From Fulvivirga imtechensis AK7 (GTDB lineage Bacteria; Bacteroidota; Bacteroidia; Cytophagales; Cyclobacteriaceae), in the NCBI RefSeq assembly GCF_000331535.1, contig NZ_AMZN01000087.1:32330-96329 (forward strand): a DNA stretch of 64,000 nt. The letters run 5' to 3'. The position numbers and the translations under genes were made by a program. The notes under the pieces were generated by a model. The model was given only the letters and a program-made list of their open reading frames with translations, was not told the DNA's origin and searched no databases. Each line of letters opens with the position of its first letter. Within the stretch, counting starts at the first letter, position 1. Shown here piece by piece: positions 44,401-52,634 of the stretch.

Positions 44401-46115
44401 TACTGCAAATCGTGCTCAATTTCTGCGAGCAGTTTGTCCAAATCCTGATTAACAGCTTCGAAATCCTCCTTTGATGAAAGCTTTTTGTTCACGCTGATAT
44501 AGAACTTTATTTTAGGCTCTGTTCCGGAAGGGCGTGCAGAGATCTTGTACCCATCCTCGGTAAAAAATTGTAGTACGTTGGATTTTTCAAAATCAATGGC
44601 GGTGGTTTTCCCTGAAACAAGATCCCTTTCTTCACTGCTTTGGTAATCAATTACTTTTATTACCTTTGATCCGGCCAGTTGCACGGGTGGGGTACTTCTA
44701 TAGTTTTGCATCATCGATTTGATCTCATCGGCTCCTTTTTTACCCTTTTTGGTAAGCGAGATCAGTTTTTCCTTATAGAAACCGCATTCGGTATACACCT
44801 CGATCAGCAGGTCGAATAGTGACTTGCCCTGAGATCTGGCGTAGGCGCACATTTCAGCGATCATGGCACATGATGCAACAGCATCTTTATCTCTTACAAA
44901 ATCGCTGATCATATATCCATAGCTCTCCTCACCACCGACAACAAATGTATTTTTGCCTTCCAACTCTCTGATAATAGACGCAATATATTTGAAGCCGGTT
45001 AAGGTATTATAGCAGGCCACCCCAAATCTTTCTGCAATCTTATCCATGAGTTGGGTTGTAACAATAGTCTTAACCACATATTCATTGCCTTCGAATTTGT
45101 TCAGTTCCTTCCAGCGCTTCAGCACATAGTACATAAGCAGGCTTCCCGTCTGGTTGCCATTCAGCAGTTGGAATTCCCCATTTTGATCCTTTATGGCAAT
45201 GCCCACCCGGTCTGCATCAGGGTCGGTGGCCATCACCAATTCAGCATCTATTTCCTTTGCTTTTTGGAGGGCAAGCTTTAGGGCCTCAGCTTCTTCAGGG
45301 TTGGGGTATACCACCGTAGGAAAATTCCCATTCGGTTCAGATTGTTCCTCTACCACGTAGATATTCTCAAACCCAAAGTCCTTCAGGCACTGAGGTACAA
45401 GGGTAACACCCGTTCCGTGAATAGGGGAGTAAACGATTTTAATATCCTTTTGCTCTTTAATGCTGTCAGGACTCAGCGATAATTTTTTTATCTCATTCAG
45501 GTACAACTGATCTATTTCCTGTCCTATTTCTTCGATCAGCTCGCTTCTGGTGTCAAACTTAACTTCATCGATGGAACTGATCTTATTCACCTCATCTATT
45601 ACGTTTTTGTCGTGTGGAGCAACCAATTGTGCACCATCATTCCAGTATGCTTTGTACCCGTTGTACTCCTTGGGGTTATGAGAGGCAGTGAGTACTACTC
45701 CGCTATGACACTTGAGGTGCCTGATGGCAAACGAAAGTTCGGGAGTGGGTCTTAGATCTTCAAAAAGATATACTTTAATATTATTGGCAGAAAAAACGGC
45801 AGCTACCGTTTCAGCAAAGTACCGGCTGTTGTTGCGGCTGTCATGGGCCAGCGCCACTTTTACCTGTTCATTGGGATATGTCTTTAAAAGATAGTTGGCC
45901 AGGCCCTGTGTAGCCATACCAATTGTATACTTGTTCATTCTATTCGAACCGATACCCATTATACCTCGCAACCCACCTGTTCCGAATTCAAGGTCTTTAT
46001 AAAATGCTTCTGTTAGCGCTTCTTCATTTTTCATCAGGGACTCTATCTCGGCCTTAGCTTTAGGATCTATATTACTATCCAGCCAGCGCTGGGCTTTCTC
46101 AACGATTTCATTCAT
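44400..46115 (-). CDS. Phosphosugar mutase (phosphoglucomutase/phosphomannomutase family)
   Basis: A 571-residue cytoplasmic enzyme that moves phosphate between C1 and C6 of hexose phosphates. All four active-site loops are visible: phospho-serine TASHNPKEYNGYK (S145), metal loop DPDADRVGI, sugar-binding GGEESYGY and phosphate-binding RPSGTEPKIKFY. The length and domain order fit the long PgcA/PMM-type of Bacteroidota. The frame opens to 46166 with other ATGs at 46127 and 46166; 46115 (MNEIVEKAQRWL) fits the family start best. Substrate choice between glucose and mannose is not certain. Confidence 0.93.
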   Translation of the reverse strand: MNEIVEKAQRWLDSNIDPKAKAEIESLMKNEEALTEAFYKDLEFGTGGLRGIMGIGSNRMNKYTIGMATQGLANYLLKTYPNEQVKVALAHDSRNNSRYFAETVAAVFSANNIKVYLFEDLRPTPELSFAIRHLKCHSGVVLTASHNPKEYNGYKAYWNDGAQLVAPHDKNVIDEVNKISSIDEVKFDTRSELIEEIGQEIDQLYLNEIKKLSLSPDSIKEQKDIKIVYSPIHGTGVTLVPQCLKDFGFENIYVVEEQSEPNGNFPTVVYPNPEEAEALKLALQKAKEIDAELVMATDPDADRVGIAIKDQNGEFQLLNGNQTGSLLMYYVLKRWKELNKFEGNEYVVKTIVTTQLMDKIAERFGVACYNTLTGFKYIASIIRELEGKNTFVVGGEESYGYMISDFVRDKDAVASCAMIAEMCAYARSQGKSLFDLLIEVYTECGFYKEKLISLTKKGKKGADEIKSMMQNYRSTPPVQLAGSKVIKVIDYQSSEERDLVSGKTTAIDFEKSNVLQFFTEDGYKISARPSGTEPKIKFYISVNKKLSSKEDFEAVNQDLDKLLAEIEHDLQ

Positions 46116-46412
46116 GGTATTTATCATAGTATCTAATTTTGAAGTGAACAGATGTTCCTGGGTCAATTAACAGCCATTCACAAAAAGGGTTTACGAATTT
46201 TTATAATCTGATTTTGCAGAAGATGGGGTGTTACTTCTACAATTCATTGTAAATTTAACGGATCGGAGGCGTTATCAAAACATTTATGGCCTGCAAGCAA
46301 ATTATTTTGATGAAATCGGGCGATTGATTTATTATTATTTCGAAAAATATGTTTGCATGTTATTGTGAGACTCGTGAGTTTTGTATCCTCTTTTAAAAAT
46401 TAACTTACAATA

Positions 46413-46817
46413 ATGGATATCAAATCATTGGACAACGATCTTACTTCTTTGATTGAGAAGAAGAGGGAACTGAGCGAAATAGACTATAGCAGTGAAGATT
46501 ATGATGTAATGGAAGAGGAACTGCACGATCTTGAAGACGATTTTCTGGAAAAATACGGGGATTATCTTGAAGACGCCTTTCATGAGGTACATGATGAATT
46601 TTGCCCTGATACCGATGTTTTGTTGCCCATTGCCTACCTTCCCGGAGAAGTAATCCCCGCAGATGGAGGTTATGACGTTGATTTTAAACAAGGGGTATAT
46701 GTAGAGGTAGATGACTACCCCGGAAAAGAAACCAAACTGGTGCTATTGCCCAAACCTACAAGAATTATACTCCAAATCGACCCTCAAAATAAAGAAGTCG
46801 TTTGGACAGCTAAATAG
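46413..46817 (+). CDS. Acidic protein of unknown function (134 aa)
   Basis: A 134-residue soluble, strongly acidic protein. The first half is helical (SLIEKKRELSEIDYSSEDYDVMEEELHDLEDDFLEKYGDYLEDAFHEVHDEF), the second half beta (VLLPIAYLPGEVIPADGGYDVDFKQGVYVEVDDYPGKETKLVLLPKPTRIIL). It has no signal peptide. I do not recognise the family. It is divergent from the mutase gene, and a 7-bp-periodic array follows its stop. Confidence 0.75.
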   Translation: MDIKSLDNDLTSLIEKKRELSEIDYSSEDYDVMEEELHDLEDDFLEKYGDYLEDAFHEVHDEFCPDTDVLLPIAYLPGEVIPADGGYDVDFKQGVYVEVDDYPGKETKLVLLPKPTRIILQIDPQNKEVVWTAK

Positions 46818-46845
46818 AGTTGTCACTAGTCATTGGTCACAAGAA

Positions 46846-46974
46846 ACTAGTGACCAGTGACCAGTAACCAGTGACCAGTAACCAGTGACCAGTAACCAGT
46901 GACCAGTAACCAGTGACCAGTAACCAGTGACCAGTAACCAGCAGCCAGTAACCAGCAGCCAGCAGCCAGTAACC
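46846..46974. repeat. Heptamer array (AGTGACC / AGTAACC)
   Basis: About 18 consecutive 7-bp units, mainly CCAGTGA and CCAGTAA in alternation, then CCAGCAG variants. The array fills the space between the 134-aa gene and the VOC gene and ends directly at the VOC stop codon, so both genes converge on it. No interspersed spacers are present, so it is not CRISPR. Confidence 0.9.
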
Positions 46975-47342
46975 TAGCTGCCTTCATTGACCCACCACTG
47001 ATTGCCAAAGGGATCTTCAAAGCCTCCACCATAGCCATAGTCTCTTTTCTCAAGTGGCTGGAGGGAGGTGGCGCCATTTTGCAGCGCTTTTTGATATACA
47101 TCATCTACATCATCAACAAAAATAAACATGCCTGACGGGGAGGGTTTAAATTCCTCACCTGAATCGGCAAACATGACCACTGCATTACCGATCCTGAGTT
47201 CGCCATGCATAATGCCTCTTTCGGCAGGCACTATCATCTGTTCAGTGGCGCCAAACACCTCCTTCATAAATCTGGCAAATTTTTCTGCATCTCTAAGGAT
47301 CAGATAGGGCATAATAGGTAAATACTTATCCGGAATTTTCAT
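46974..47342 (-). CDS. VOC-superfamily (glyoxalase/PhnB-like) protein
   Basis: A 122-residue protein made of two beta-alpha-beta-beta-beta units as in glyoxalase/bleomycin-resistance proteins. The start IPDKYLPIMPYLILRDAEKFARFMKEVFGA and the end RDYGYGGGFEDPFGNQWWV are typical of the PhnB-like subgroup. The metal ligands expected for glyoxalase I are incomplete, so the reaction is unknown. The stop codon borders the heptamer array. Confidence 0.88.
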   Translation of the reverse strand: MKIPDKYLPIMPYLILRDAEKFARFMKEVFGATEQMIVPAERGIMHGELRIGNAVVMFADSGEEFKPSPSGMFIFVDDVDDVYQKALQNGATSLQPLEKRDYGYGGGFEDPFGNQWWVNEGS

Positions 47343-47421
47343 AGATCTGTTTTTATTTAAAGAATTATCTCAAGCAAAAATGCCTGATGGCAAAGGGCAA
47401 AAATTGTAAAAAGGCGACATA

Positions 47422-48219
47422 TTATGCATCACGCCACTCGGTTCCCTCAGCCTTCTTGTCAAAATAAACTTTCGGGTGGTACCCTGAAAATTCTTTAAAA
47501 TCCCGGATAAAATGTGATTGATCATAGTATCCGCAATGATAGGCTATCTGTGTCAGCGTTTTATCTTTTGCATCGTATTCATCCAGGGTACTTTGAAACC
47601 TGACTATTCTTGAAAATAACTTAGGACTGAAACCCGAATATTCCTTAAACTTCCTTTCAAACTGCCTTACGGAGAGACAACTGTCCTGTGCCAACTGTTG
47701 CACCCTCATATCTCCTTTAGAGTGTATGATATCCTGCACTAACGAGGTGATGTAAGATCGCTCCGGCTGTGTCTTTCTCAGCCTGTTCTCCAGAAAGTTT
47801 GCCAGTAGTGTGACGCGGCTGTAATTATTTGATGCCAGCATGATCTTTTCCTCCAGTATCCTTCCTTCAGACCCTAAGAGGGTATCCAGGTCGGGCATTT
47901 CATTACTCAAAGCATCTGCCGGTAGCGAGAGGAAGTGCGGAATGGCAAAAGGATAGAGGTATACACCAAATATGCCAAACCCCTGAGTGGTTATAAAACG
48001 CCTGAATTTTTGCGACTGCCCGTGTATGCCGCTAACAAACGATTTCTCTCTATTATCAGGGTCCGTCACCTCGTCAAATGTGCCTTTGTAGTGAAAGATA
48101 AGCTCAGGACACCCACAGGCAAGTGAGCGATGTATGTATGGGGCCTCACTTTCCAGCACCCAGAAAAAACGGACGTGCTGTGCCAACTGCGGTGGGGGAG
48201 GTATAATTTGATAATTCAT
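47422..48219 (-). CDS. AraC-family transcriptional regulator
   Basis: A 265-residue regulator. The N-terminal ~150 residues (PPPPQLAQHVRFFWVLES and ACGCPELIFHYKG) match the DUF6597-type sensor domain. The C-terminal ~100 residues hold both AraC helix-turn-helix units (DMRVQQLAQDSCLSVRQFERKFKEYSGFSPKLFSRIVRFQ and LTQIAYHCGYYDQSHFIRDFKEFSGYHPKVY). It is upstream of the VOC gene on the same strand (79 bases apart) and may control it. The inducer is unknown. Confidence 0.92.
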   Translation of the reverse strand: MNYQIIPPPPQLAQHVRFFWVLESEAPYIHRSLACGCPELIFHYKGTFDEVTDPDNREKSFVSGIHGQSQKFRRFITTQGFGIFGVYLYPFAIPHFLSLPADALSNEMPDLDTLLGSEGRILEEKIMLASNNYSRVTLLANFLENRLRKTQPERSYITSLVQDIIHSKGDMRVQQLAQDSCLSVRQFERKFKEYSGFSPKLFSRIVRFQSTLDEYDAKDKTLTQIAYHCGYYDQSHFIRDFKEFSGYHPKVYFDKKAEGTEWRDA

Positions 48220-48418
48220 CAGACCCAGACGATAGTCTAATAAAAATAGAGGTTTTGGATCCTTTTGCCAAATTGCAACGCATGTATATATTAAGAAAAG
48301 GAATAACCTAAAGATACTTTGGCTATCCCTTTTGGCTTATTGAAATTGCAGTTGACCGATAAAAGGCAGAAGCCTGAAACTTCACCTAGCTTTCAAAACA
48401 TAAACCAAACAACATTAG

Positions 48419-48497
48419 ACTACAACTCGAAACTGTAAACTCGAAAACTTCAAACTGTGAACTGCGAACTCAGAACGGTGAACTCAGAACGGTGAAC
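48419..48497. repeat. Heptamer array (minus-strand AGTTCAC / AGTTCTG type)
   Basis: A degenerate array of about 11 units of 7 bp, read on the minus strand as AGTTCAC, CGTTCTG, AGTTCGC and similar. It lies immediately downstream of the transketolase stop codon at 48500. Same unit type as at 60645 and 63638. Confidence 0.75.
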
Positions 48498-48499
48498 TA

Positions 48500-49351
48500 T
48501 TAATAGTCTCCCAACGTCTCTTTCACCTGGCTGAGCGCCTTTTCAAGCTGCTCATCATTAGGAGCTACACCATGCCATTTGTGTGTACCCATCATAAAGT
48601 CAACACCAAAACCCATTTCAGTAGTCATCAGGTTCATGACAGGTTTTCCTTTGCCGGTAAGTGAGCGGGCTTCTTTTATTTTCACGATCAATGACTCCAT
48701 GTCATTGCCATAGCTTTCTATTACATGCCAGCCAAAAGCTTCATATTTGGCTTTCAGGTCCTGCAGGTCAATTACATCTTTTACGGCTCCGTCTATCTGC
48801 TGACCGTTATAATCTATGGTGGCTACCAGGTTGTCTATTTTATGTGCAGCAGCATACATAGCGGCTTCCCACACCTGACCTTCCTGTTGCTCACCGTCAC
48901 CCATGAGTACATATACCTGCCTATTATCTCCATTCAATTTTTTTGCTTGTGCAGCGCCTATTGCTACGGATAATCCCTGTCCCAGAGATCCTGACGCTAC
49001 TCTTATGCCGGGCAGGCCTTCCTCAGTAGCAGGGTGCCCCTGTAGTCTTGAGTTCAACTTTCTGAAAGAAGCCAGCTCTGAGACCTCGAAATAGCCGTAT
49101 CTGGCGAGGGTGCTGTACCAAACCGGAGAGATGTGCCCGTTAGAAAGGAAGAAAAGATCTTCACCAATACCATCAGGGTTAAAATTCTTATCGTGCTTCA
49201 TGATGTGGAAATACATGGCCACGAAATACTCCGTACATCCCAGCGAACCACCAGGGTGGCCGGATTGTACTGCATGTACCATTCTTAAAATATCTCTCCT
49301 TACTTGTGAAGCAATTTTTTCTAGTTCTTCGATGTTGGGCTGGTTAGTCAT
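48500..49351 (-). CDS. Transketolase, N-terminal (TPP-binding) subunit
   Basis: A 283-residue protein corresponding to the N-terminal half of transketolase. GHPGGSLGCTEYF (near 31), GSLGQGLSVAIGAA (near 121) and the TPP/Mg motif GDGEQQEGQVWEAAMYAA...IDYNGQQIDG (151-188) are all present. In split transketolases the next gene normally encodes the C-terminal (pyrimidine-binding) half, needed for activity. Here the 3' neighbour is the divergently unrelated AraC gene behind a heptamer array and the 5' side is empty, so the partner must lie elsewhere. The enzyme would act in the pentose phosphate pathway. Confidence 0.93.
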   Translation of the reverse strand: MTNQPNIEELEKIASQVRRDILRMVHAVQSGHPGGSLGCTEYFVAMYFHIMKHDKNFNPDGIGEDLFFLSNGHISPVWYSTLARYGYFEVSELASFRKLNSRLQGHPATEEGLPGIRVASGSLGQGLSVAIGAAQAKKLNGDNRQVYVLMGDGEQQEGQVWEAAMYAAAHKIDNLVATIDYNGQQIDGAVKDVIDLQDLKAKYEAFGWHVIESYGNDMESLIVKIKEARSLTGKGKPVMNLMTTEMGFGVDFMMGTHKWHGVAPNDEQLEKALSQVKETLGDY

Positions 49352-49860
49352 CTTTATGTTTAAGCTCTAGCAGTAAATAAAGGTGCGAATTTACAGAAAA
49401 CCTCTTGAATTCCATGAGCTAAACGACCATATAACCGGAAACAGGAATAAATTATTTTTTTGGTGTGCTAAAGGAGTTGAATTCAAAGATTCCCGCTGAG
49501 TTAAGAAAAAACCCTTATACGTAACCGATAAAACTCAATAAAGGCCGCTTTAAATAAATCATAATGATATTTTTCCTGCTCCTTAATGATGGGAATCATT
49601 GATTTTACTATATTGAAAGTTGTTACCTACAACATGTTTAAAGTATATATCAGTAACTCAACCTATTTTTTATATGAACTTTAGTGATCTCCAGGCCAAG
49701 TTAGTACGAGTATATTCCCATGAATTGGATCAGATGATCCGCCTCTATGCTAACTGACCGCATTTTTTGATCAACTACGTTTGAGTGTGTTATAACTATC
49801 AGAATGATCTCTGAGGTGATGTTATAGCACTAATGTAGTCCTTGGTTTAGTTAAGTTTAA
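49352..49860. other. Intergenic region upstream of the transketolase gene
   Basis: About 510 bases with no protein-like open frame on either strand. It must contain the promoter of the transketolase gene. Because a strong terminator at 49861 ends transcription on the plus strand with no gene before it, an unannotated small RNA from this strand is possible, but I saw no conserved structure. Confidence 0.4.
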
Positions 49861-49900
49861 AGAATCAAAAAGGCCGGCATTTGCCGGCTTTTTTGATTCT
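49861..49900. terminator. Long bidirectional terminator palindrome
   Basis: A 40-base palindrome: AGAATCAAAAA-G-GCCGGC, loop ATTT, GCCGGC-T-TTTTTGATTCT, pairing over 18 bp with one G-T. T-runs on both strands make it a terminator in both directions. It sits just before the 138-bp repeat array, insulating the transketolase promoter region from the IS110 side. Confidence 0.85.
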
Positions 49901-49962
49901 GCACAGGTCACACCAAAGGAAAGGGGATTGCTGCACTTCGTTGCAATGACGGTTTATTTTTT

Positions 49963-50116
49963 CTGCCGTCACTGCGAGCGACCGGTAGGGAGTGCGGCAG
50001 TTCCCTGAATTGGAACAACGCTTAAAGTCGTGAAGTAATATGGTTTTCGTTATCGATTGGGGGATTGCTTCACTGTGTTCACAATGACGGTTTATTTTTT
50101 CTGCCGTCACTGCGAG
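49963..50116. repeat. 138-bp tandem repeat, left part of the IS110 target array
   Basis: One full 138-bp unit (49963-50100) and the first 16 bases of the next (50101-50116). Each unit starts CTGCCGTCACTGCGAGCGAC and holds a GCTTCACTGTGTTC(A/G)CAATGACG block, i.e. REP-like CGTCA/TGACG palindromic signals. The second unit is split by the IS110 element and continues at 51693. The uninterrupted first unit keeps an intact copy of the insertion site at 49972-49986. Confidence 0.9.
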
Positions 50117-50138
50117 ACTTAACATTTTTCACAAAAAT

Positions 50139-50330
50139 GCACAAAATGAGATGACGGATTGTTCTATGGCAAAGCCTGCACACATAACCGGTCGTTCGAT
50201 TAGTGCTAATTGCCTGGCTGCGAGTATGGTTGGGAAGAAAGGAGTCACAAATTATGGTACTTTTCTATTCTTTATGTTTAGGGAATGTCCGTTCGGTAGC
50301 CTTTCGTGTCATAAATTTCTTTCAGTGCGG
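50139..50330 (+). ncRNA. Predicted IS110 bridge RNA
   Basis: Two stem-loops with internal guide loops can be drawn. Target loop: base stem CATA (50183-50186) with TATG (50225-50228); 5' guide ACCGGTCG (50187-50194) is the reverse complement of the right flank 51695-51702; apical hairpin CGATTA-GTGC-TAATTG (50197-50212); 3' guide CTGCGAG (50218-50224) equals the left flank plus core 50110-50116. Donor loop: base stem AAATTATG (50249-50256) with CATAAATTT (50310-50318, one bulge); 5' guide ATGTTTAG (50274-50281) complements 7 of 8 bases of the element's left end; 3' guide TCGGTAG (50293-50299) equals its right end plus core (51688-51694). In IS110-type systems this RNA brings donor and target DNA together for the recombinase. 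RNA ends are estimates. Confidence 0.75.
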
Positions 50331-50354
50331 CTTCCTACTAAAGAATTTTATTTT

Positions 50355-51680
50355 ATGAAAAAGTTAAGAGTAAATACAGCCGGGATAGACATTGGATCAA
50401 AGAAAATATTCCTGGCAGTTGAAGGGGAACCTGTTCGGTCTTTTGAAACTTTCACAGAGGATTTTCGGCATGCAAGGGATTACCTGTTGTCCAAGGGCAT
50501 AGAAACAGTAGCCATGGAGGCCACAGGGGTTTATTGGGTCATACTTTACGAAATGCTTGAGGAATCCGGATTGGATGTATGGTTGGTTGATGGCAGGCAG
50601 ACCAAGCAAGTTCCTGGCCGCAAAACCGATGTTAAAGACTGTCAGTGGATACAGCAACTCCATAGTTATGGTTTGCTCAACCGCTGTTTTGTTCCTGATG
50701 AACAGGTCAAGGAAATAAGGGCTTATCAGCGAATGCGTGAAGATCACATCAGAACAGCGGCAATGCATGTAAACCACATGCAGAAAGCCCTGACAGAGAT
50801 GAACATACGCATCAAAGAAGTGATTAGCCAGATTCATGGAGCGAGCGGTATAGCTATTATAAAAGCCATTCTGGAAGGTGAAAGGAACCCTGAGAAGCTA
50901 TTGTCCCTTTGTCATAAAAGTATAATAGAGAAAAAGGCCCACCTGGTATTAAAAGCTTTGGAGGGGCATTACACGGAAGCAGGTTTATTTGCTCTTGGCC
51001 AGGCTTATCAGGCGTACTTGTTCTATCAGCAACAGATTAGCGCGTGTGATAAGAAAATCCAGGAAGCCATGGAACAGGCCAATAATTACCATCAGGACAA
51101 GGGCATCAGAGATGATATTGAATCGGCACAGGGTCGTAAGCCAGTTAGGCATAATAAGCCACAGGTAGACCATCTGGGAGGTCACCTGCTTAAAATATTT
51201 ACAGGGAAAGATGCGACAAACTTACCTGGCATCACAGATTATACATGGTTACAATTATATGCTGAAACCGGGAGTAACCTATTGAAGTGGTGTACAGAAA
51301 AGCATTTTACCTCCTGGTTAGGCTTGTCGCCCGGACAGCATGAATCTGGGAAAAAGAAGAATACCAGAAACAAAAAATACAGACCAAAGGCCGGACAAAT
51401 ATTCAGACAAATAGCGCAAAGCCTGATAGAGAGCAAAAAAATAGCCCTTGGTGCTTTTGGTAGAAAATTAAAAGCTAAGCGAGGGGCTGGGATTGCTGTA
51501 AAGGCTACCGCCAGGAAACTAGCCGTACTTTATTGGAGACTGATGGTGAAAGGTCTTGATTACACCGAAAAAGGGATAAAGGATTATGAACAGAAAGTCA
51601 ACCTACAGAAGGAAAGGTGGCTGTCAAAAGCAGCGAAAGAAATGGGATACCAACTTGTTGCAAATCAATATGTTGAATAA
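50355..51680 (+). CDS. IS110-family DEDD transposase (recombinase)
   Basis: A 441-residue recombinase. The frame is open upstream to 50151, but those 68 codons lie over the bridge-RNA region and do not look like protein; the ATG at 50355 (MKKLRVNTAGIDIG) starts the family fold. The RuvC-like DEDD site is D12 (GIDIG), E55 (MEATG), D92 and D95 (KTDVKD). A coiled-coil region follows (~200-245), then the C-terminal Tnp domain with the catalytic Ser in HESGKK (S331) and the ATARKLAVLYWRLM helix. The gene appears intact. Confidence 0.96.
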   Translation: MKKLRVNTAGIDIGSKKIFLAVEGEPVRSFETFTEDFRHARDYLLSKGIETVAMEATGVYWVILYEMLEESGLDVWLVDGRQTKQVPGRKTDVKDCQWIQQLHSYGLLNRCFVPDEQVKEIRAYQRMREDHIRTAAMHVNHMQKALTEMNIRIKEVISQIHGASGIAIIKAILEGERNPEKLLSLCHKSIIEKKAHLVLKALEGHYTEAGLFALGQAYQAYLFYQQQISACDKKIQEAMEQANNYHQDKGIRDDIESAQGRKPVRHNKPQVDHLGGHLLKIFTGKDATNLPGITDYTWLQLYAETGSNLLKWCTEKHFTSWLGLSPGQHESGKKKNTRNKKYRPKAGQIFRQIAQSLIESKKIALGAFGRKLKAKRGAGIAVKATARKLAVLYWRLMVKGLDYTEKGIKDYEQKVNLQKERWLSKAAKEMGYQLVANQYVE

Positions 51681-51692
51681 TACGTCATCGGT

Positions 51693-51949
51693 AGCGACCG
51701 GTAGGGAGTGCGGCAGTTCCCTGAATTGGAACAACGCTTAAAGTCGTGAAGTAATATGGTTTTCGTTATCGATTGGGGGATTGCTTCACTGTGTTCGCAA
51801 TGACGGTTTATTTTTTCTGCCGCCACTGCGACCGACCGATAGGGAGTGCGGCAGTCTCCTGAATTGGGACAACGCTTAAAGTCGTGAAGTAATATGGTTC
51901 TCGTTACCGATTGGGGAGATTGCTTCACTGTGTTCGCAATGACGATAAG
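51693..51949. repeat. 138-bp tandem repeat, right part of the IS110 target array
   Basis: The rest of the unit split by the IS (51695-51816) and a third unit (51817 onwards, ending near 51949). The third unit is diverged at the equivalent target site: CTGCGACCGACCGATA instead of CTGCGAGCGACCGGTA, so the AG core is lost. All three units stay at a 138-bp period. Confidence 0.88.
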
Positions 51950-52065
51950 TTGTGAGTTTTCTTACAGACCTCTTTGCCCATTGCTTCTGTCTACTGCCGA
52001 TTGATCCAGGAACTCATTATCACGAAAAGCTTTACCAGTCCTTCCAGGCTTAGTAAAGCTGCTGA

Positions 52066-52512
52066 TTACAGTATCTGGCTCGTATGCTCCTTTGTTTTTA
52101 CTTTATCAATGATCTTTTCAATTTTTCCGTCTTCATCTATTACAAAGGTCACACGGGCTGTTCCCATATATTTTCTGCCATACATCTGCTTTTCTACCCA
52201 GGTACCATATTTTTCATGTATCTGCTTTTCCGTGTCTGCCAATAGCCTGAATGGAAGTTCCTGCTTTTCAATAAACTTCCTGTGCGACTTCTCATTATCA
52301 GTACTCACACCAAGAATCTCGTAACCGGCATTTTGAAATTCGGAATAATTGTCGCGTAAATTACATGCTTCCGCAGTGCAGCCCGGGGTGTTGTCTTTTG
52401 GATAAAAGTAAAGAACCACCTTTTTGCCTTTGAGATCAGAAAGTTTAACAGGATTTCCGTCCTGGTCATTCACTTCAAAGTCAGGGGCTTTGTCGCCTGG
52501 TTTAAGTTCCAT
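52066..52512 (-). CDS. bcp: Thioredoxin-dependent thiol peroxidase (Bcp/PrxQ)
   Basis: A 148-residue peroxiredoxin that reduces hydrogen and organic peroxides in the cytoplasm with electrons from thioredoxin. The peroxidatic Cys is in YFYPKDNTPGCTAEAC (C45), with the resolving Cys five residues later (C50), as in PrxQ. The start MELKPGDKAPDF and the end VKTKEHTSQIL fit the family. It is a single gene with no visible OxyR-type site upstream. Confidence 0.96.
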   Translation of the reverse strand: MELKPGDKAPDFEVNDQDGNPVKLSDLKGKKVVLYFYPKDNTPGCTAEACNLRDNYSEFQNAGYEILGVSTDNEKSHRKFIEKQELPFRLLADTEKQIHEKYGTWVEKQMYGRKYMGTARVTFVIDEDGKIEKIIDKVKTKEHTSQIL

Positions 52513-52572
52513 AATTGTTGAATTAAAAGGTTCAAAATGTATCTTTCTGTCGCTGTAAATATAGAGGCTGGA

Positions 52573-52634
52573 GGAAGAAATCTGAAACAGGAAATAGGAA
52601 ATCTGAAATAAAAGGAAAATCTGAAATAGGAAGT
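52573..52634. repeat. 7-bp-periodic repeat (GAAATCTGAAATAG type)
   Basis: About three units of 21 bp (three times 7) built from GAAATCTGAAA(C/T)AGGAAATAG, upstream of bcp. Related in sequence to the array at 44366-44400 on the other strand. Confidence 0.6.

Larger units (their letters stand above)
50117..51694 (+). mobile_element. IS110-group insertion sequence
   Basis: The element spans 50117-51692 plus the AG core shared by both borders (50115-50116 and 51693-51694). Joining the two flanks gives the uninterrupted repeat sequence CTGCGAG-CGACCGGT, as in the intact copy at 49972-49986, so the borders are exact to within the 2-bp core. There are no terminal inverted repeats. It carries one transposase gene with 238 non-coding bases in front and only 12 behind, which is the IS110 (not IS1111) arrangement. 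A 45-bp match to its left end recurs at 63956-64000, so at least one more copy exists. Confidence 0.92.

Noticed and set aside
49675..49757. Small protein gene before the 49861 terminator
   Set aside because: On careful reading the frame from the ATG at 49675 stops after nine codons.
50151..50354. N-terminal 68-codon extension of the IS110 transposase frame
   Set aside because: These codons cover the predicted bridge RNA, have no resemblance to the family N-terminus, and the ATG at 50355 starts exactly at the conserved RuvC-like fold.
49865..51928. Minus-strand open frames with near-identical products on both sides of the IS (HDFKRC...NCRTPYRS)
   Set aside because: They are translations of the 138-bp repeat; identical text on both sides comes from the repeat and there is no start signal or family match.
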